A DNA stretch of 64,000 nucleotides from Mucilaginibacter_A sp050955045. Lineage in GTDB: Bacteria > Bacteroidota > Bacteroidia > Sphingobacteriales > Sphingobacteriaceae. The notes below the pieces were generated by a model. That model was not told the DNA's origin and ran no database searches. It saw only the letters and a list, made by a program, of their open reading frames with translations. This document shows positions 29,501 through 37,557 of this stretch, piece after piece. Every line of letters starts with the position of its first letter. Positions within the stretch are counted from its first letter, which is position 1. Location of the stretch: contig JBPBQV010000001.1 of the NCBI GenBank assembly GCA_050955045.1, forward strand, positions 434,001 to 498,000, in the 5' to 3' direction. The position numbers were made by a program, and so were the translations under genes.

Positions 29501-29817
29501 GTAACATCTTTAAATTTCCAATTGCCCTGGTTGAGGTATAATTTACAGCTTCCCTGGTTGGCAGTAAAAAACACATCCGGCTTGCCGTCGTTATTTACAT
29601 CGCCAATGGCCACGCCGCCGCCGTTGTAATAATTGCGGTAATTAAACACGTTGAAATTATCATTATCAGTTACTTTGTTGTTAAAACTGATCCCAGTTTG
29701 TGCGGCCGGCATCATTTTAAATAAAGCATCTTCAGGAATAATTTTTTTTTTATGCTGACAGGAAACAAAAAAAACAGGCAGTAAAAGAAGTATAATGCTT
29801 TTGGCGCGAATGCTCAT
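26512..29817 (-). CDS. FG-GAP/VCBS and ASPIC/UnbV repeat lipoprotein, 1101 aa
   Basis: Second large FG-GAP/UnbV lipoprotein (lipobox FVSC, Cys20). Same architecture as 22041-25379: N-terminal propeller repeats (IGDVNNDGKPDVFF, VDINGDGWLDIYV), a DWSWGALCFDFNNDGWKDIYVSNG block, UnbV segment (LKVQLQGNGKNTFGIGAKVTVY), then more repeats and a conserved tail (FIKGEVRDIKSIKTKSGTSI). It lies 84 bp downstream of SusD, with a strong hairpin in between (29839-29874), so it is the third gene of the SusC-SusD unit under reduced read-through or its own promoter; TAnnTTTG-type words lie at 29832-29839 and 29823-29830 on the minus strand. Probably an accessory binding lipoprotein of this SusCD. Confidence 0.88.
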   Translation of the reverse strand: MSIRAKSIILLLLPVFFVSCQHKKKIIPEDALFKMMPAAQTGISFNNKVTDNDNFNVFNYRNYYNGGGVAIGDVNNDGKPDVFFTANQGSCKLYLNQGNWKFKDVTEKAGIKGAHRWHTGTSMVDINGDGWLDIYVCNSSGTTEAERANELYINQKDGTFKEEAAQYGLDDKGLSTQAIFFDFDHDGNLDCFMLNNSYRPIGSFGYNKNLRNTRDPKNGDRLYRNDNGKFTDISAKAGIYGSEIGFGLGIAAGDINNTGWDDLYVSNDFFEHDYLYLNKHNGTFKENSNDAMGHMSMSSMGSDMADINNDGLLDVFTTDMLPESDYRLKTTTKFDDYDVYNAKLQSDFHHQFTSNCLQLNNGDGTFSDIACLAGVNATDWSWGALCFDFNNDGWKDIYVSNGISKDLTNQDFLAYFSSEEAMNMAKKGGFKMKAFLDKMPSTPIPNYGFINQKNLQFKNETEALGLNTPTFSNGAAYGDLDGDGDLDLVVNNENGTAFIYRNTSSEKIKAHFLKVQLQGNGKNTFGIGAKVTVYTKNNQQLIEQMPVRGFESSSEPVLNFGIGKNTKIDSVKIVWPDLKMQILQNVKINSTLKLLQKNADQQFHPKTTRLKTYYKNSTAEVISGDITHKENDYKDFDEQRLIPKMLSTEGPKLAVADVNGDGLDDFFMGGAIDDTAKLFIQQPNGTFIPKKEFAFEQDKLSEDIGALFLDADHDGDQDLIVVSGGNQEHEGSLNLVSRLYINDGKSNFLRQFKGWPLLSINASCVRMNSNNGDLFIGGRSIPGSYGVIPTSKLFRNDGKGNFTDVTASIAPQLQKLGMVTDAQWVDLDGSGKNALVIVGDWMPVTILKYVNGKLLKTAEIANSFGWWNCLSVGDLNGDGKIDLIAGNNGLNSKIQANVNHPAKLYVADFDGNGQSESIPVYYKTDGKPYIFNLHDDLLKQLPYLKKKILRYDAYAGKGIDAVFTPEELEKASVLTVDQTQTCVFYNQGEGRFNMQPLPVQSQLSPVFSVLVTDVNHDNIPDLVLGGNFYGLKPEVGRYDASYGTTFLGNPQHGFTYVQPSVSGIFIKGEVRDIKSIKTKSGTSIVIARNNDALQIFTQPKK

Positions 29818-29838
29818 GAAAACAAATATAACAAAGCT

Positions 29839-29874
29839 AAAAATGGAGCAGTAAATTAATACTGCTCCATTTTT
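29839..29874. terminator. Strong two-way hairpin between susD and the FG-GAP gene
   Basis: AAAAATGGAGCAGTA (29839-29853) pairs perfectly with its complement (29860-29874) around a 6-nt loop. The stem has an 11-bp GC-containing core with A/T runs on both sides, so it ends transcription on either strand. It would cut transcript coming from susD before the FG-GAP gene. Confidence 0.8.
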
Positions 29875-29901
29875 GATTATAATTGAAAGGTTAATTAAGT
29901 A

Positions 29902-31431
29902 TTAATAACCAGTATTTTGTACCAGGTTTTTATTTTTTTGAATTGCTGTTTGTGGAATTGGAAACAATCGGCTGTGAGTGTCCACATCAGCTGCTTTAAA
30001 CTGTTTCTTATCTCCAAAATGGCCAAAACGGATCAAATCCTGACGTCTCCATCCTTCCCACACAAACTCACGGCCACGTTCTGCCAAGATACTATCTAAT
30101 GCAAATGCAGTTGATGTAAAGTTTGCCATACCAGCTCTTATTCTTACCGGTGCAGTATAAGTTAAGGCACCTGTGGGACTACCTAAACGATATAAACATT
30201 CAGCTTTCATTAACAATACATCAGAATAACGCATTAATGCATAATCAGCATCCTGACTTTGAAAACCAGGTGTGATTTGCCATTTCTGTTGGCGAACACC
30301 ATCACGTTCAGAAGCGGTATAGAGATTTGAAATCTGTGGTCTGAAATTTAATGCCAGTGAACTATCACTACCCCGAGTTGTTAATGGAGTTACGCCATCT
30401 GCTGCATATTGTTGTCCGGCTTGCCAACCAGCTTTACGTTTGTCGGCATTGTTAAAAGTACTGTAATAGTCAGCATTGGTCGTAAAACCGTTCCATGGGC
30501 CACCCGTACTGCTAAAATTATATTTTCCAGACTGATTATAGTGAAAAGTCATCATTTGTATTTGTAATCCAGGCGCATAAATATGATCGTAAGGAATTAC
30601 AAATATATTTTCTGGAGAACTAGTATTGGTACTGGCAAAATTATCCAGAAAATTGGGTGCTAAACTGTAACCCGCAGTTGCCAAAGAATCACAGTAACTG
30701 GAGCAGTTTGTGTACCCGGTATTATCTGTACTCCCTGTTATTGCATTTTTATTTAAATACAATTTAGCTAATAAAAAGTAAGCACCCCATTTGTTTAATC
30801 TACCATATTGACTAGCATCTTGTGCAGGCGTTTTTGCACTCAGTTTAATGCCATTTGTAGTTAATTCAGATACTAAAAACGTATAAACATCAGCAGCAGA
30901 ACTGTTTTTAATAGTGCTGGCATCCTGATCAGTTGATGTAAGCAATGGCACATTGCCATAGTTGTTTACTAACAGGAAGTAGAAGTAAGCCCGCAGTACT
31001 TTCAACTCCGCAATAGAGTAAGTTGTTGTAGTTGTTTGCGTTAAACCTTGCAATAAGCTGATGGTAATATTAATTGCACCGATGGTACTATAAGCATTAT
31101 CCCAGGCACCGGAAATATTACTATGTCCCGGGCCATAAGTATGTAGCCATAACTGCTGCCATACACCACCATCTGCCCAGTCTCCGCCGATTCTACCAGG
31201 GACAATCATGGCATCTGTTGTTTCTTCGGACGTTAGTAGCATGGCATTATTAGCAGTTAAGCCTTGTAATTTAGTATAGGTACCTAATACAATTGACTGG
31301 ATATAGCTTGAACTATTGGAAGCCAAAGCTGGCGTAACACTGTCTTTTGCCGAATTAAGTTCTTTTTTACAAGAAAACAAACTAAGTCCGCTAAGCAGTG
31401 CTGCTGATAAAAATAAATTTTTCCTCTTCAT
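29902..31431 (-). CDS. SusD/RagB-family nutrient-binding lipoprotein
   Basis: 509-aa surface lipoprotein, lipobox LFSC (Cys21). Family features are LKVLRAYFYFLLVNNYGNVPLL, the C-terminal ALMRYSDVLLMKAECLYRLG, the RGREFVWEGWRRQDLIRFG block and the final KNKNLVQNTGY. Partner of the SusC at 31449-34541, which ends 17 bp upstream. The divergent LacI gene and the nearby GH13, GH37 and GH65 enzymes suggest an alpha-glucoside ligand (inference from context, not from the binding site). Confidence 0.95.
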   Translation of the reverse strand: MKRKNLFLSAALLSGLSLFSCKKELNSAKDSVTPALASNSSSYIQSIVLGTYTKLQGLTANNAMLLTSEETTDAMIVPGRIGGDWADGGVWQQLWLHTYGPGHSNISGAWDNAYSTIGAINITISLLQGLTQTTTTTYSIAELKVLRAYFYFLLVNNYGNVPLLTSTDQDASTIKNSSAADVYTFLVSELTTNGIKLSAKTPAQDASQYGRLNKWGAYFLLAKLYLNKNAITGSTDNTGYTNCSSYCDSLATAGYSLAPNFLDNFASTNTSSPENIFVIPYDHIYAPGLQIQMMTFHYNQSGKYNFSSTGGPWNGFTTNADYYSTFNNADKRKAGWQAGQQYAADGVTPLTTRGSDSSLALNFRPQISNLYTASERDGVRQQKWQITPGFQSQDADYALMRYSDVLLMKAECLYRLGSPTGALTYTAPVRIRAGMANFTSTAFALDSILAERGREFVWEGWRRQDLIRFGHFGDKKQFKAADVDTHSRLFPIPQTAIQKNKNLVQNTGY

Positions 31432-31448
31432 TATAATGTCTTTTGTAA

Positions 31449-34400
31449 TTATTTAAGTGTCAGACCAATGCCAAAAGATATTTGACGCGGACGTGGATAC
31501 ATTTGATTTCTGGTGTCAATACCAATAAAATTCTGTGTGTAGCCACCACCTGTGTTCAACTCCGGATCAAGGCCTTTGTAAGGTGTAAAAGTATATAAGT
31601 TGTTACCTGCAACATAGATATGCAAGTTGCTGATATAATTATTCTCCTGAATTTTAAAAGTATAACCTAAATTAGCACTTTGAACTTTTAAAAAGGATGT
31701 ACTTTGCAACCAGTAGGTAGAAGGCTGAGAAGAGCTGGTAATATTATACTTTAAAGCATCGGCCAAGATCGCATACGTTCCTACTTTTTGCAAGCTAGTA
31801 TAATCCATATAAGGTTCATTGAACCCTTTTCCACCATAACTTCCGCGTAAAAATAAACTCAAATCAAATCCTTTATAAGTGAAGTTGTTAGAGATACTAT
31901 AAGTAAATTTGGCTTGGGTAGAGTAAAATTTACGATCCTGTGTGCTACCATCATCAGCAAGATTTAAAGTGGAAATATCACTTGTTGCAGTTCTGGTACC
32001 ATCATTAGCGTATTTCCAGAACAACTGTTTTCCTGTTGCATCTTGACCGGCATATTCTGGTAATAGCAAAGTTCCTACAGGGTAGCCAACTTTATAATAT
32101 CCTATTTGTGAGATAGAGGCACTGATACCTGTTCCACCTGTAGTACCTACATTGGTTTGGGTAACATTAAACTCTGTATTGTTTAACTGACCAGAAAGGT
32201 TTAAAATTTTATTTCTGTTTAAACCGAAATTAATGCCTACATTCCAGGTGAAACTATCATTGGTTATAACTTTACCATTTAGATTAAATTCTATCCCTTT
32301 ATTTTCCATAGAACCAATATTTGCTAAAATATTACCTACGAAATAAGTACTACCTACTGGTACAGTATAGTTGTAAAGTAAATGATTGGTTTTTTTATAA
32401 TAAACATCAATTGAACCACTTAAACGGCCTGCAAACAAACTAAAATCAGTAGCCACATCTGTAGTAGTGCTTACTTCCCAGCGTAAACCAGTATTTGGGT
32501 TTTGGACAATAAAAGGGCTGGCATTATAAGTACCTGTAGCACCATTATAGTAAAGTGAACCAGTAGGGCCAAAAAGCGTTTGAGAAGCATAAGGGCTGAT
32601 TGCATCCTGGTTGCCTACCTGGCCAACACCACCGCGCAGTTTTAGAGATGATAACCAGCTGATGTCTTTCATAAAATCTTCACTACCAATATTCCAGGCT
32701 ACACTTGCGGAAGGAAAAAACTGACCTTGATTATTAATACCTAACTTAGTAGACTGATCATATCTGCCATTAGCTGTAATATAATATTTATCAGCATAAT
32801 TATACTCTATCCTGCCAAAAGCTGAATAAATATCAAATCCTTTGTCCGTTGAACTAATATCTTTAACAGATACTGAATTAGCTGAACTAATATTTTGATT
32901 AGGTAAATTTATTCCACTTAAATCATGCGCACCTACTCTTAAACTATCGTATGCGTTAGAAAAATGTTCTGCACCAATCAAAGCATTCAATCTGCTTTTT
33001 CCTATAATACCTTTATAGCCAGCTGTTGCACCATAAGTGACATTAGTAATTGTATTTGCCCCTCTACTAACATCACCATTATTGGTTAATGTTGGCACAT
33101 AACCGTTAGGATCTCTTATTGGACTAACCAGTGAAGTTGGAGGATAATAAATTAAATAACTACCAGAGGTACGTATAGCATTAGCGTAAGGAGTAATGGT
33201 GATAGCTTTAGTTAATGAATAATCTAATCGCAATGCACCTGTCAAACGATCTGCTAAAGCAGTATTGGTAATGTACCGCAACTGACCTAGCGGATTGGCT
33301 TCTTGTGTGTTAGTTATCAACTGATAATTGTATGGATTATTAGCATCGTAAACAGTTGGCACTACATTATATGGGCTAATAACTGAAGGCACACTTGCTG
33401 CATCTAAAAATACACTACCAGCATCTGGTGCAACGGGTGGAGAACTGGAATTAGTGTGTGAACCTGACACGTTCATAGTAATTAGTAGCTTATCATTTAA
33501 TGCTTTTTGATCCAGGTTGAAACGGGCATTAATATCTTTCCTATATGAAGTCAACACAATACCTTGCTGATCATAATAAGTCAAAGAACCTCTGTAATGG
33601 CCTTTATCTGTGCCTCCAGAAATACCAACATTTTCATTGTGAGAAATACCAGTACGGGTAATTTCTTTAAACCAGTTGGTATTTGCCCCCTGATCGCTTG
33701 TGGTAGAAGTACCTGCAGGCATGGTTTTACCATAAAAACTTTGATAAGCCGCCAGATATTGAGACCGGTCTGCAAATTTTAATAAGCGTTGTGGAGATTC
33801 AGCAGCAGTATAGGCATTTACTGTTACAATTGGTTTACCAGCTTTACCAGTCTTGGTTGTAACTAAAATTACACCACCGCCAGCTCTTGATCCATAAATT
33901 GCAGCAGCGGAAGCGTCTTTCAATATATCAAAAGACTCAATATCATTCGGTGAAACTGAACGAATATCAGCACCGATAACGCCGTCGATTACATACAAAG
34001 GATCACTGGCACCTGATAAAGAAGCCGTACCTCGAATACGTACAGTTGGGTTAGCATTGGGATCACCAGTAGCAGTAGAAATAGTTACGCCAGACGCTTT
34101 ACCCTGCAATTGCTGCAAAGGATTAGTTGTTACACCTTGTACGAAATCCGATGAAGACACTTTTTGTACAGCACCGGTTGCATCTTTTTTACGTACTGTT
34201 CCATAACCAACAACTAATACTTCGTTTAGCGAGTTGCTTGTAGCATCGAGTGTAATATCCATTGTGCTACCAGTTATTGTAACTATCTTACGGTTATAAC
34301 CAATGTAAGATACAGTCAACGAATTTACATTTGCCGGAATTGTTATCCTAAAATTACCGCTAACATCTGTAGCTGTGCCACTTGAAGATCCGGTAGCAAT

Positions 34401-34541
34401 AACAGATACACCAATCAAGGCTGATCTGTCTTTACCGTCAATTACCTTACCCGTAATTGTTTTATTCTGTGCAAAAACGGGCTGCACTAAAAAACAAATT
34501 AGTATTAAAAAACCAATTGTTAGTAATTTTTTTACGCTCAT
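31449..34541 (-). CDS. SusC/RagA-family TonB-dependent receptor, 1030 aa
   Basis: Complete import channel: signal peptide (cleavage QPVFAQ), carboxypeptidase-regulatory-like domain (TITGKVIDGKDRSALIGVSV), plug with DILKDASAAAIYGSRAGGGVILV, and a C-terminal barrel ending RQISFGIGLTLK. It heads the SusC-SusD-FG-GAP unit. The 370-bp region upstream is shared with the divergent LacI gene and holds tandem operator-like sites, so LacI control is likely. An AC-form dispersed word (TGCTGTTTTTACC) lies 48 bp before the start codon, at 34589. Confidence 0.95.
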   Translation of the reverse strand: MSVKKLLTIGFLILICFLVQPVFAQNKTITGKVIDGKDRSALIGVSVIATGSSSGTATDVSGNFRITIPANVNSLTVSYIGYNRKIVTITGSTMDITLDATSNSLNEVLVVGYGTVRKKDATGAVQKVSSSDFVQGVTTNPLQQLQGKASGVTISTATGDPNANPTVRIRGTASLSGASDPLYVIDGVIGADIRSVSPNDIESFDILKDASAAAIYGSRAGGGVILVTTKTGKAGKPIVTVNAYTAAESPQRLLKFADRSQYLAAYQSFYGKTMPAGTSTTSDQGANTNWFKEITRTGISHNENVGISGGTDKGHYRGSLTYYDQQGIVLTSYRKDINARFNLDQKALNDKLLITMNVSGSHTNSSSPPVAPDAGSVFLDAASVPSVISPYNVVPTVYDANNPYNYQLITNTQEANPLGQLRYITNTALADRLTGALRLDYSLTKAITITPYANAIRTSGSYLIYYPPTSLVSPIRDPNGYVPTLTNNGDVSRGANTITNVTYGATAGYKGIIGKSRLNALIGAEHFSNAYDSLRVGAHDLSGINLPNQNISSANSVSVKDISSTDKGFDIYSAFGRIEYNYADKYYITANGRYDQSTKLGINNQGQFFPSASVAWNIGSEDFMKDISWLSSLKLRGGVGQVGNQDAISPYASQTLFGPTGSLYYNGATGTYNASPFIVQNPNTGLRWEVSTTTDVATDFSLFAGRLSGSIDVYYKKTNHLLYNYTVPVGSTYFVGNILANIGSMENKGIEFNLNGKVITNDSFTWNVGINFGLNRNKILNLSGQLNNTEFNVTQTNVGTTGGTGISASISQIGYYKVGYPVGTLLLPEYAGQDATGKQLFWKYANDGTRTATSDISTLNLADDGSTQDRKFYSTQAKFTYSISNNFTYKGFDLSLFLRGSYGGKGFNEPYMDYTSLQKVGTYAILADALKYNITSSSQPSTYWLQSTSFLKVQSANLGYTFKIQENNYISNLHIYVAGNNLYTFTPYKGLDPELNTGGGYTQNFIGIDTRNQMYPRPRQISFGIGLTLK

Positions 34542-34911
34542 ATAATTTTGTTTTACTTGGTTTAAATAGTTATTTCTGGTAATAACAATGCTGTTTTTAC
34601 CAGATAATTTATTGTAGGAATGAATTGGGATAAGTTATTTTCTCTTCATTAATTATTAATTAAATGCCTGCTTCGTTTCAAAAAAATAATAGCATATTAA
34701 ATTAAACTTAAACAAATAGGTCTAAAACATTAATTTCAATAAAAACTAAAAAGTTAAAAGTAATGGTTGGGTTATGTAGTTGGTGTAGCGAAGATAGATA
34801 AGGTAACAATATCTATACATTGATTTTCAATGATTAATCCTGCAATGGTTTCCGCAAACGGTTTCGCAAACGTTAATTGTTAAAAAATCATCTTATTTTC
34901 TAACTTGCACC
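34542..34911. other. Divergent regulatory region between susC and lacI-type gene
   Basis: 370 bp, AT-rich. It contains a dispersed AC-form word at 34589-34601 and the tandem operator-like sites at 34847-34872. No convincing TAnnTTTG promoter for susC was found by eye. For the LacI gene, TTG at 34877 and TAACTTGC at 34901 have good spacing but would start the transcript at the ATG itself. Confidence 0.55.
34847..34872. promoter_or_regulatory. Tandem LacI-type operator candidate
   Basis: Two consecutive near-identical 12-13-bp units, GGTTTCCGCAAAC (34847-34859) and GGTTTCGCAAAC (34860-34871), followed by GTTAAT. Each unit has partial dyad symmetry (GTTT...AAAC around a CG centre), as is usual for LacI-family operators. 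They lie 40 bp before the LacI start, fitting autoregulation and possibly control of susC. Confidence 0.55.
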
Positions 34912-35907
34912 ATGAAACCTGATGTTACTTTAAAAAAGTTATCTGATATGCTGAATCTCAGTATATCTACTGTTTCCAGAGCATTAAAAAATCATCCTGA
35001 TATTTCGCAGGAAACACGTGTTAAAGTAAAAGAGCTTGCAGCAGTATTAGAATATGAACCGAATGCCTATGCAATTCATCTGCGTACTAACAATAGCAAG
35101 GAGTTTGGTATTATTGTTCCTACCATATCCAACTACTTTTATCACTCTTTTATTAGCTCTTTAGAGGAAGAAGCGCGCCACAATGGCTACTCGATAATTA
35201 TACTTCAATCTGGTGATGATCCGTTGATCGAACAGGAAAACCTTAAAAAGTGCAAACAAAACCGCATCAGCGGTATATTTGTAGCACTTACTTCTAAAAC
35301 AGAGGATATCCAGGGTTTTCTAAAACTCGAAAGCCAGCACATTCCGGTGATCTTTTTTGATAAAGTGCCAGATTTTGCTGCCTGTAATAAAGTTTGTGTA
35401 GCTGATGGTTTAGCAGCAAGCTTAGCAGCTGAAGCTCTGTTATTAAAGAAAAAGAAAATGGTTCTGGCTATTTTCGGGAACAGAAATTTATCCATAACCA
35501 AACGCCGTTTAATAAGCTTTAAAGCTGCTTTCGAAAAATATGATGCTGATACACAAATAATTTTCCGCCATGCTGATAATATGGAACAAGCATGTGAGAT
35601 TACGGAAGAAACATTTTCTCAACCAAAAAAACCGGATGCAGTTTTTTGTATGAGTGATGAGATTTTAGTTGGAATGATGAAAGCTGCCCAAAAGTTAAAG
35701 CTTAAAATTCCGGATGAAGTTGGCATAATTACGATCAGCGATGGTTTTATGCCAAATTTATATTATCCGGAGATACACTATACAGAAACCAGTGGTTACA
35801 AGTTAGGTAAAATAGCGTTCAGCAGAATGATGGCCTGCATTGCAGGGAGTACTTTTGCACAGGAATTAATTGCTGATTCTAAACTGATTGAAGGTGGATC
35901 ATTGTAA
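34912..35907 (+). CDS. LacI-family transcriptional regulator
   Basis: 331-aa cytoplasmic sugar-responsive DNA-binding protein. N-terminal LacI helix-turn-helix VTLKKLSDMLNLSISTVSRALKNHPDIS with the hinge region ending YEPNAYAIHLRT, then a periplasmic-binding-protein-like sensor domain (EFGIIVPTISNYFYHSFISSLEEEA ... DAVFCMSDEILVGMM ... PDEVGIITISDG). Length normal. It is divergent from SusC and adjacent to the alpha-glucoside genes, so it is the likely regulator of that set. Effector unknown. Confidence 0.94.
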   Translation: MKPDVTLKKLSDMLNLSISTVSRALKNHPDISQETRVKVKELAAVLEYEPNAYAIHLRTNNSKEFGIIVPTISNYFYHSFISSLEEEARHNGYSIIILQSGDDPLIEQENLKKCKQNRISGIFVALTSKTEDIQGFLKLESQHIPVIFFDKVPDFAACNKVCVADGLAASLAAEALLLKKKKMVLAIFGNRNLSITKRRLISFKAAFEKYDADTQIIFRHADNMEQACEITEETFSQPKKPDAVFCMSDEILVGMMKAAQKLKLKIPDEVGIITISDGFMPNLYYPEIHYTETSGYKLGKIAFSRMMACIAGSTFAQELIADSKLIEGGSL

Positions 35908-35944
35908 GTTTCATATAAATAATACGCTTTAGCTTACATTTTAA

Positions 35945-36031
35945 GATGCTTCTTTTAGCACATGTTTTTTGGTATGATTTTACTTTAAAATCATAAAATT
36001 TCAATGTTTTTTAGGTGATAAAAGAAGCATC
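35945..36031. repeat. Inverted pair of the GA-form word, 87 bp (REPIN- or MITE-like)
   Basis: GATGCTTCTTTTAGCAC (35945-35961) faces GTGATAAAAGAAGCATC (36015-36031); 16 of 17 arm positions pair. The right copy has the extended TTTTAGGT flank. It sits between the convergent LacI and efflux genes; a further AC-form relative (TAAAAACAGCT) is at 36096. Confidence 0.75.
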
Positions 36032-36106
36032 AAAATAAATTTACCAAAGCTTAACCAGACTTTCAATCAGATTAGGGCAACCAGTATAATTGATATAAAA
36101 ACAGCT

Positions 36107-37513
36107 CTACTTCCAGCCTCCGCCCAAAGCACGATACAAGTTTACGCCAGCCTGTAACTGCTGCAACCGATCATTAATCGAACTTAATTGTGCCGCCAGC
36201 AAACTTTGTTGAGAAGTTAAAACATCAGTATAATTGGTGGCAGAACTGTAACGCAGCAACTCTTCGGTATAATCTACTGCTTTTTGCAAAGCTTCCAGCT
36301 GTTTACCACGTGTTTCCTGTTTTTGTACCGCCGCTTGATAAGCATATAAAGCGTTAGAAACTTCCTGGCCAGCTGTTAATAATTGTAACTGAAAATCATT
36401 TAAAGCTTGCTGCTGTTGTGCTTTTGCGGTAGTTAATCGTGCTCTGTTAAGACCTTGATTAAAGATGGGTTGCGTTAAACCACCAGCCACATTGTAAAAA
36501 ATAGAATTGTTAAAAAAGTTTTTCAGTTGTAAGGATGATAAACCGCCGCCAGCCGTAACCGTTAAGGCCGGATAAAAATAGGTACGTGCCACATTAGTAT
36601 TTTCAAAAGCACTGCGGAAAGCATATTCTGCCTGCTGCACATCGGGCCGGTTGACTAATAATTGTGCTGGAATGCCGGTTTGCAAATCAGCAATAGGCTG
36701 CTGGTCGGCCAGTTTTTCGCGACGTATCGGCCCTGCCGGCCTGGCCAGCAAAATGTTTAAGGCATTTTCTGCTTCGCGGATATTTTGCTTTAGATCCGGA
36801 ATAGAAACTTCCGCTGCATAACGGTTTGCTTCGCTTTGTACCACGGCTGCGCCAGTAACCACAGCTCCTTCTTTCAAAATTTTTACCGTTTCTACATCTT
36901 TAATCCGGATTTGCAAGGTTTGCTGCGTAATTTCAAGCTGCCTGTCCAAAGCCAGTAAATTGAAATAACTGTTGGCAATATCGGCAATCAACTGCGTTTG
37001 AACAGCTCTTTTTGCAGCATCACTGCTTAAATAACTGGCCAGCGCAGCCCGTTTTGCACTTCGCAATTTTCCCCAAATATCTGCTTCCCATGAAGTGCTT
37101 AATCCGGCCTGATAACTGGTAGTCAATGTATTAATAGAAATTCCCGACGGGAAATTTAAGCTTGCCTTGGATGATTTGCTTCTGGTAACAGCAGGAGAAA
37201 AATCTAAAGTTGGAAAAAAAGCCGCTCTGCTTTGCCGTAAGGTAGCTTCTGCTATAACCATTTGCTGAATAGCCGTTTGCAGGTTCAGGTTTCTGTTCAA
37301 CCCTTCTTCTATTAATCCGGTTAAAACGGTATCAGAAAATAACGACTGCCATTTTTTGTTTGCTAGTGTTGCAGTATCTGCCGTAAGCGGATCGCGAAAC
37401 AGGTTTTTCGTATCAAGATTAGGCGGTTGGTAAGATTTCGTGATTTTGCAGGATGCCAGCACACTTAGCAACCCGAAAAAGAAGGCAAGCTGTTTTTTAT
37501 ATTGGAAATTCAT
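36107..37513 (-). CDS. TolC-like outer-membrane efflux lipoprotein (NodT/OprM type)
   Basis: 468-aa outer-membrane channel of a tripartite efflux pump, lipobox LASC (Cys22). Two repeats of the OEP fold are visible through the long helices (LNRNLNLQTAIQQMVIAEATLRQSRAAFFPTL and the second with LLVNRPDVQQAEYAFRSAFENTNVARTYFYPAL). Last gene of the TetR-MFP-RND-OMF operon, 44 bp after the RND pump. Substrates are probably toxic compounds or drugs but cannot be read from the sequence. Confidence 0.93.
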   Translation of the reverse strand: MNFQYKKQLAFFFGLLSVLASCKITKSYQPPNLDTKNLFRDPLTADTATLANKKWQSLFSDTVLTGLIEEGLNRNLNLQTAIQQMVIAEATLRQSRAAFFPTLDFSPAVTRSKSSKASLNFPSGISINTLTTSYQAGLSTSWEADIWGKLRSAKRAALASYLSSDAAKRAVQTQLIADIANSYFNLLALDRQLEITQQTLQIRIKDVETVKILKEGAVVTGAAVVQSEANRYAAEVSIPDLKQNIREAENALNILLARPAGPIRREKLADQQPIADLQTGIPAQLLVNRPDVQQAEYAFRSAFENTNVARTYFYPALTVTAGGGLSSLQLKNFFNNSIFYNVAGGLTQPIFNQGLNRARLTTAKAQQQQALNDFQLQLLTAGQEVSNALYAYQAAVQKQETRGKQLEALQKAVDYTEELLRYSSATNYTDVLTSQQSLLAAQLSSINDRLQQLQAGVNLYRALGGGWK

Positions 37514-37557
37514 TATTTACTGTTTGAAATGAGTGATCAATTAATTACTGTTGATCT

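Noticed and set aside
34877..34908. TTG-N21-TAACTTGC as LacI promoter
   Set aside because: It would put the transcript start on the ATG and the -7 word has two mismatches.
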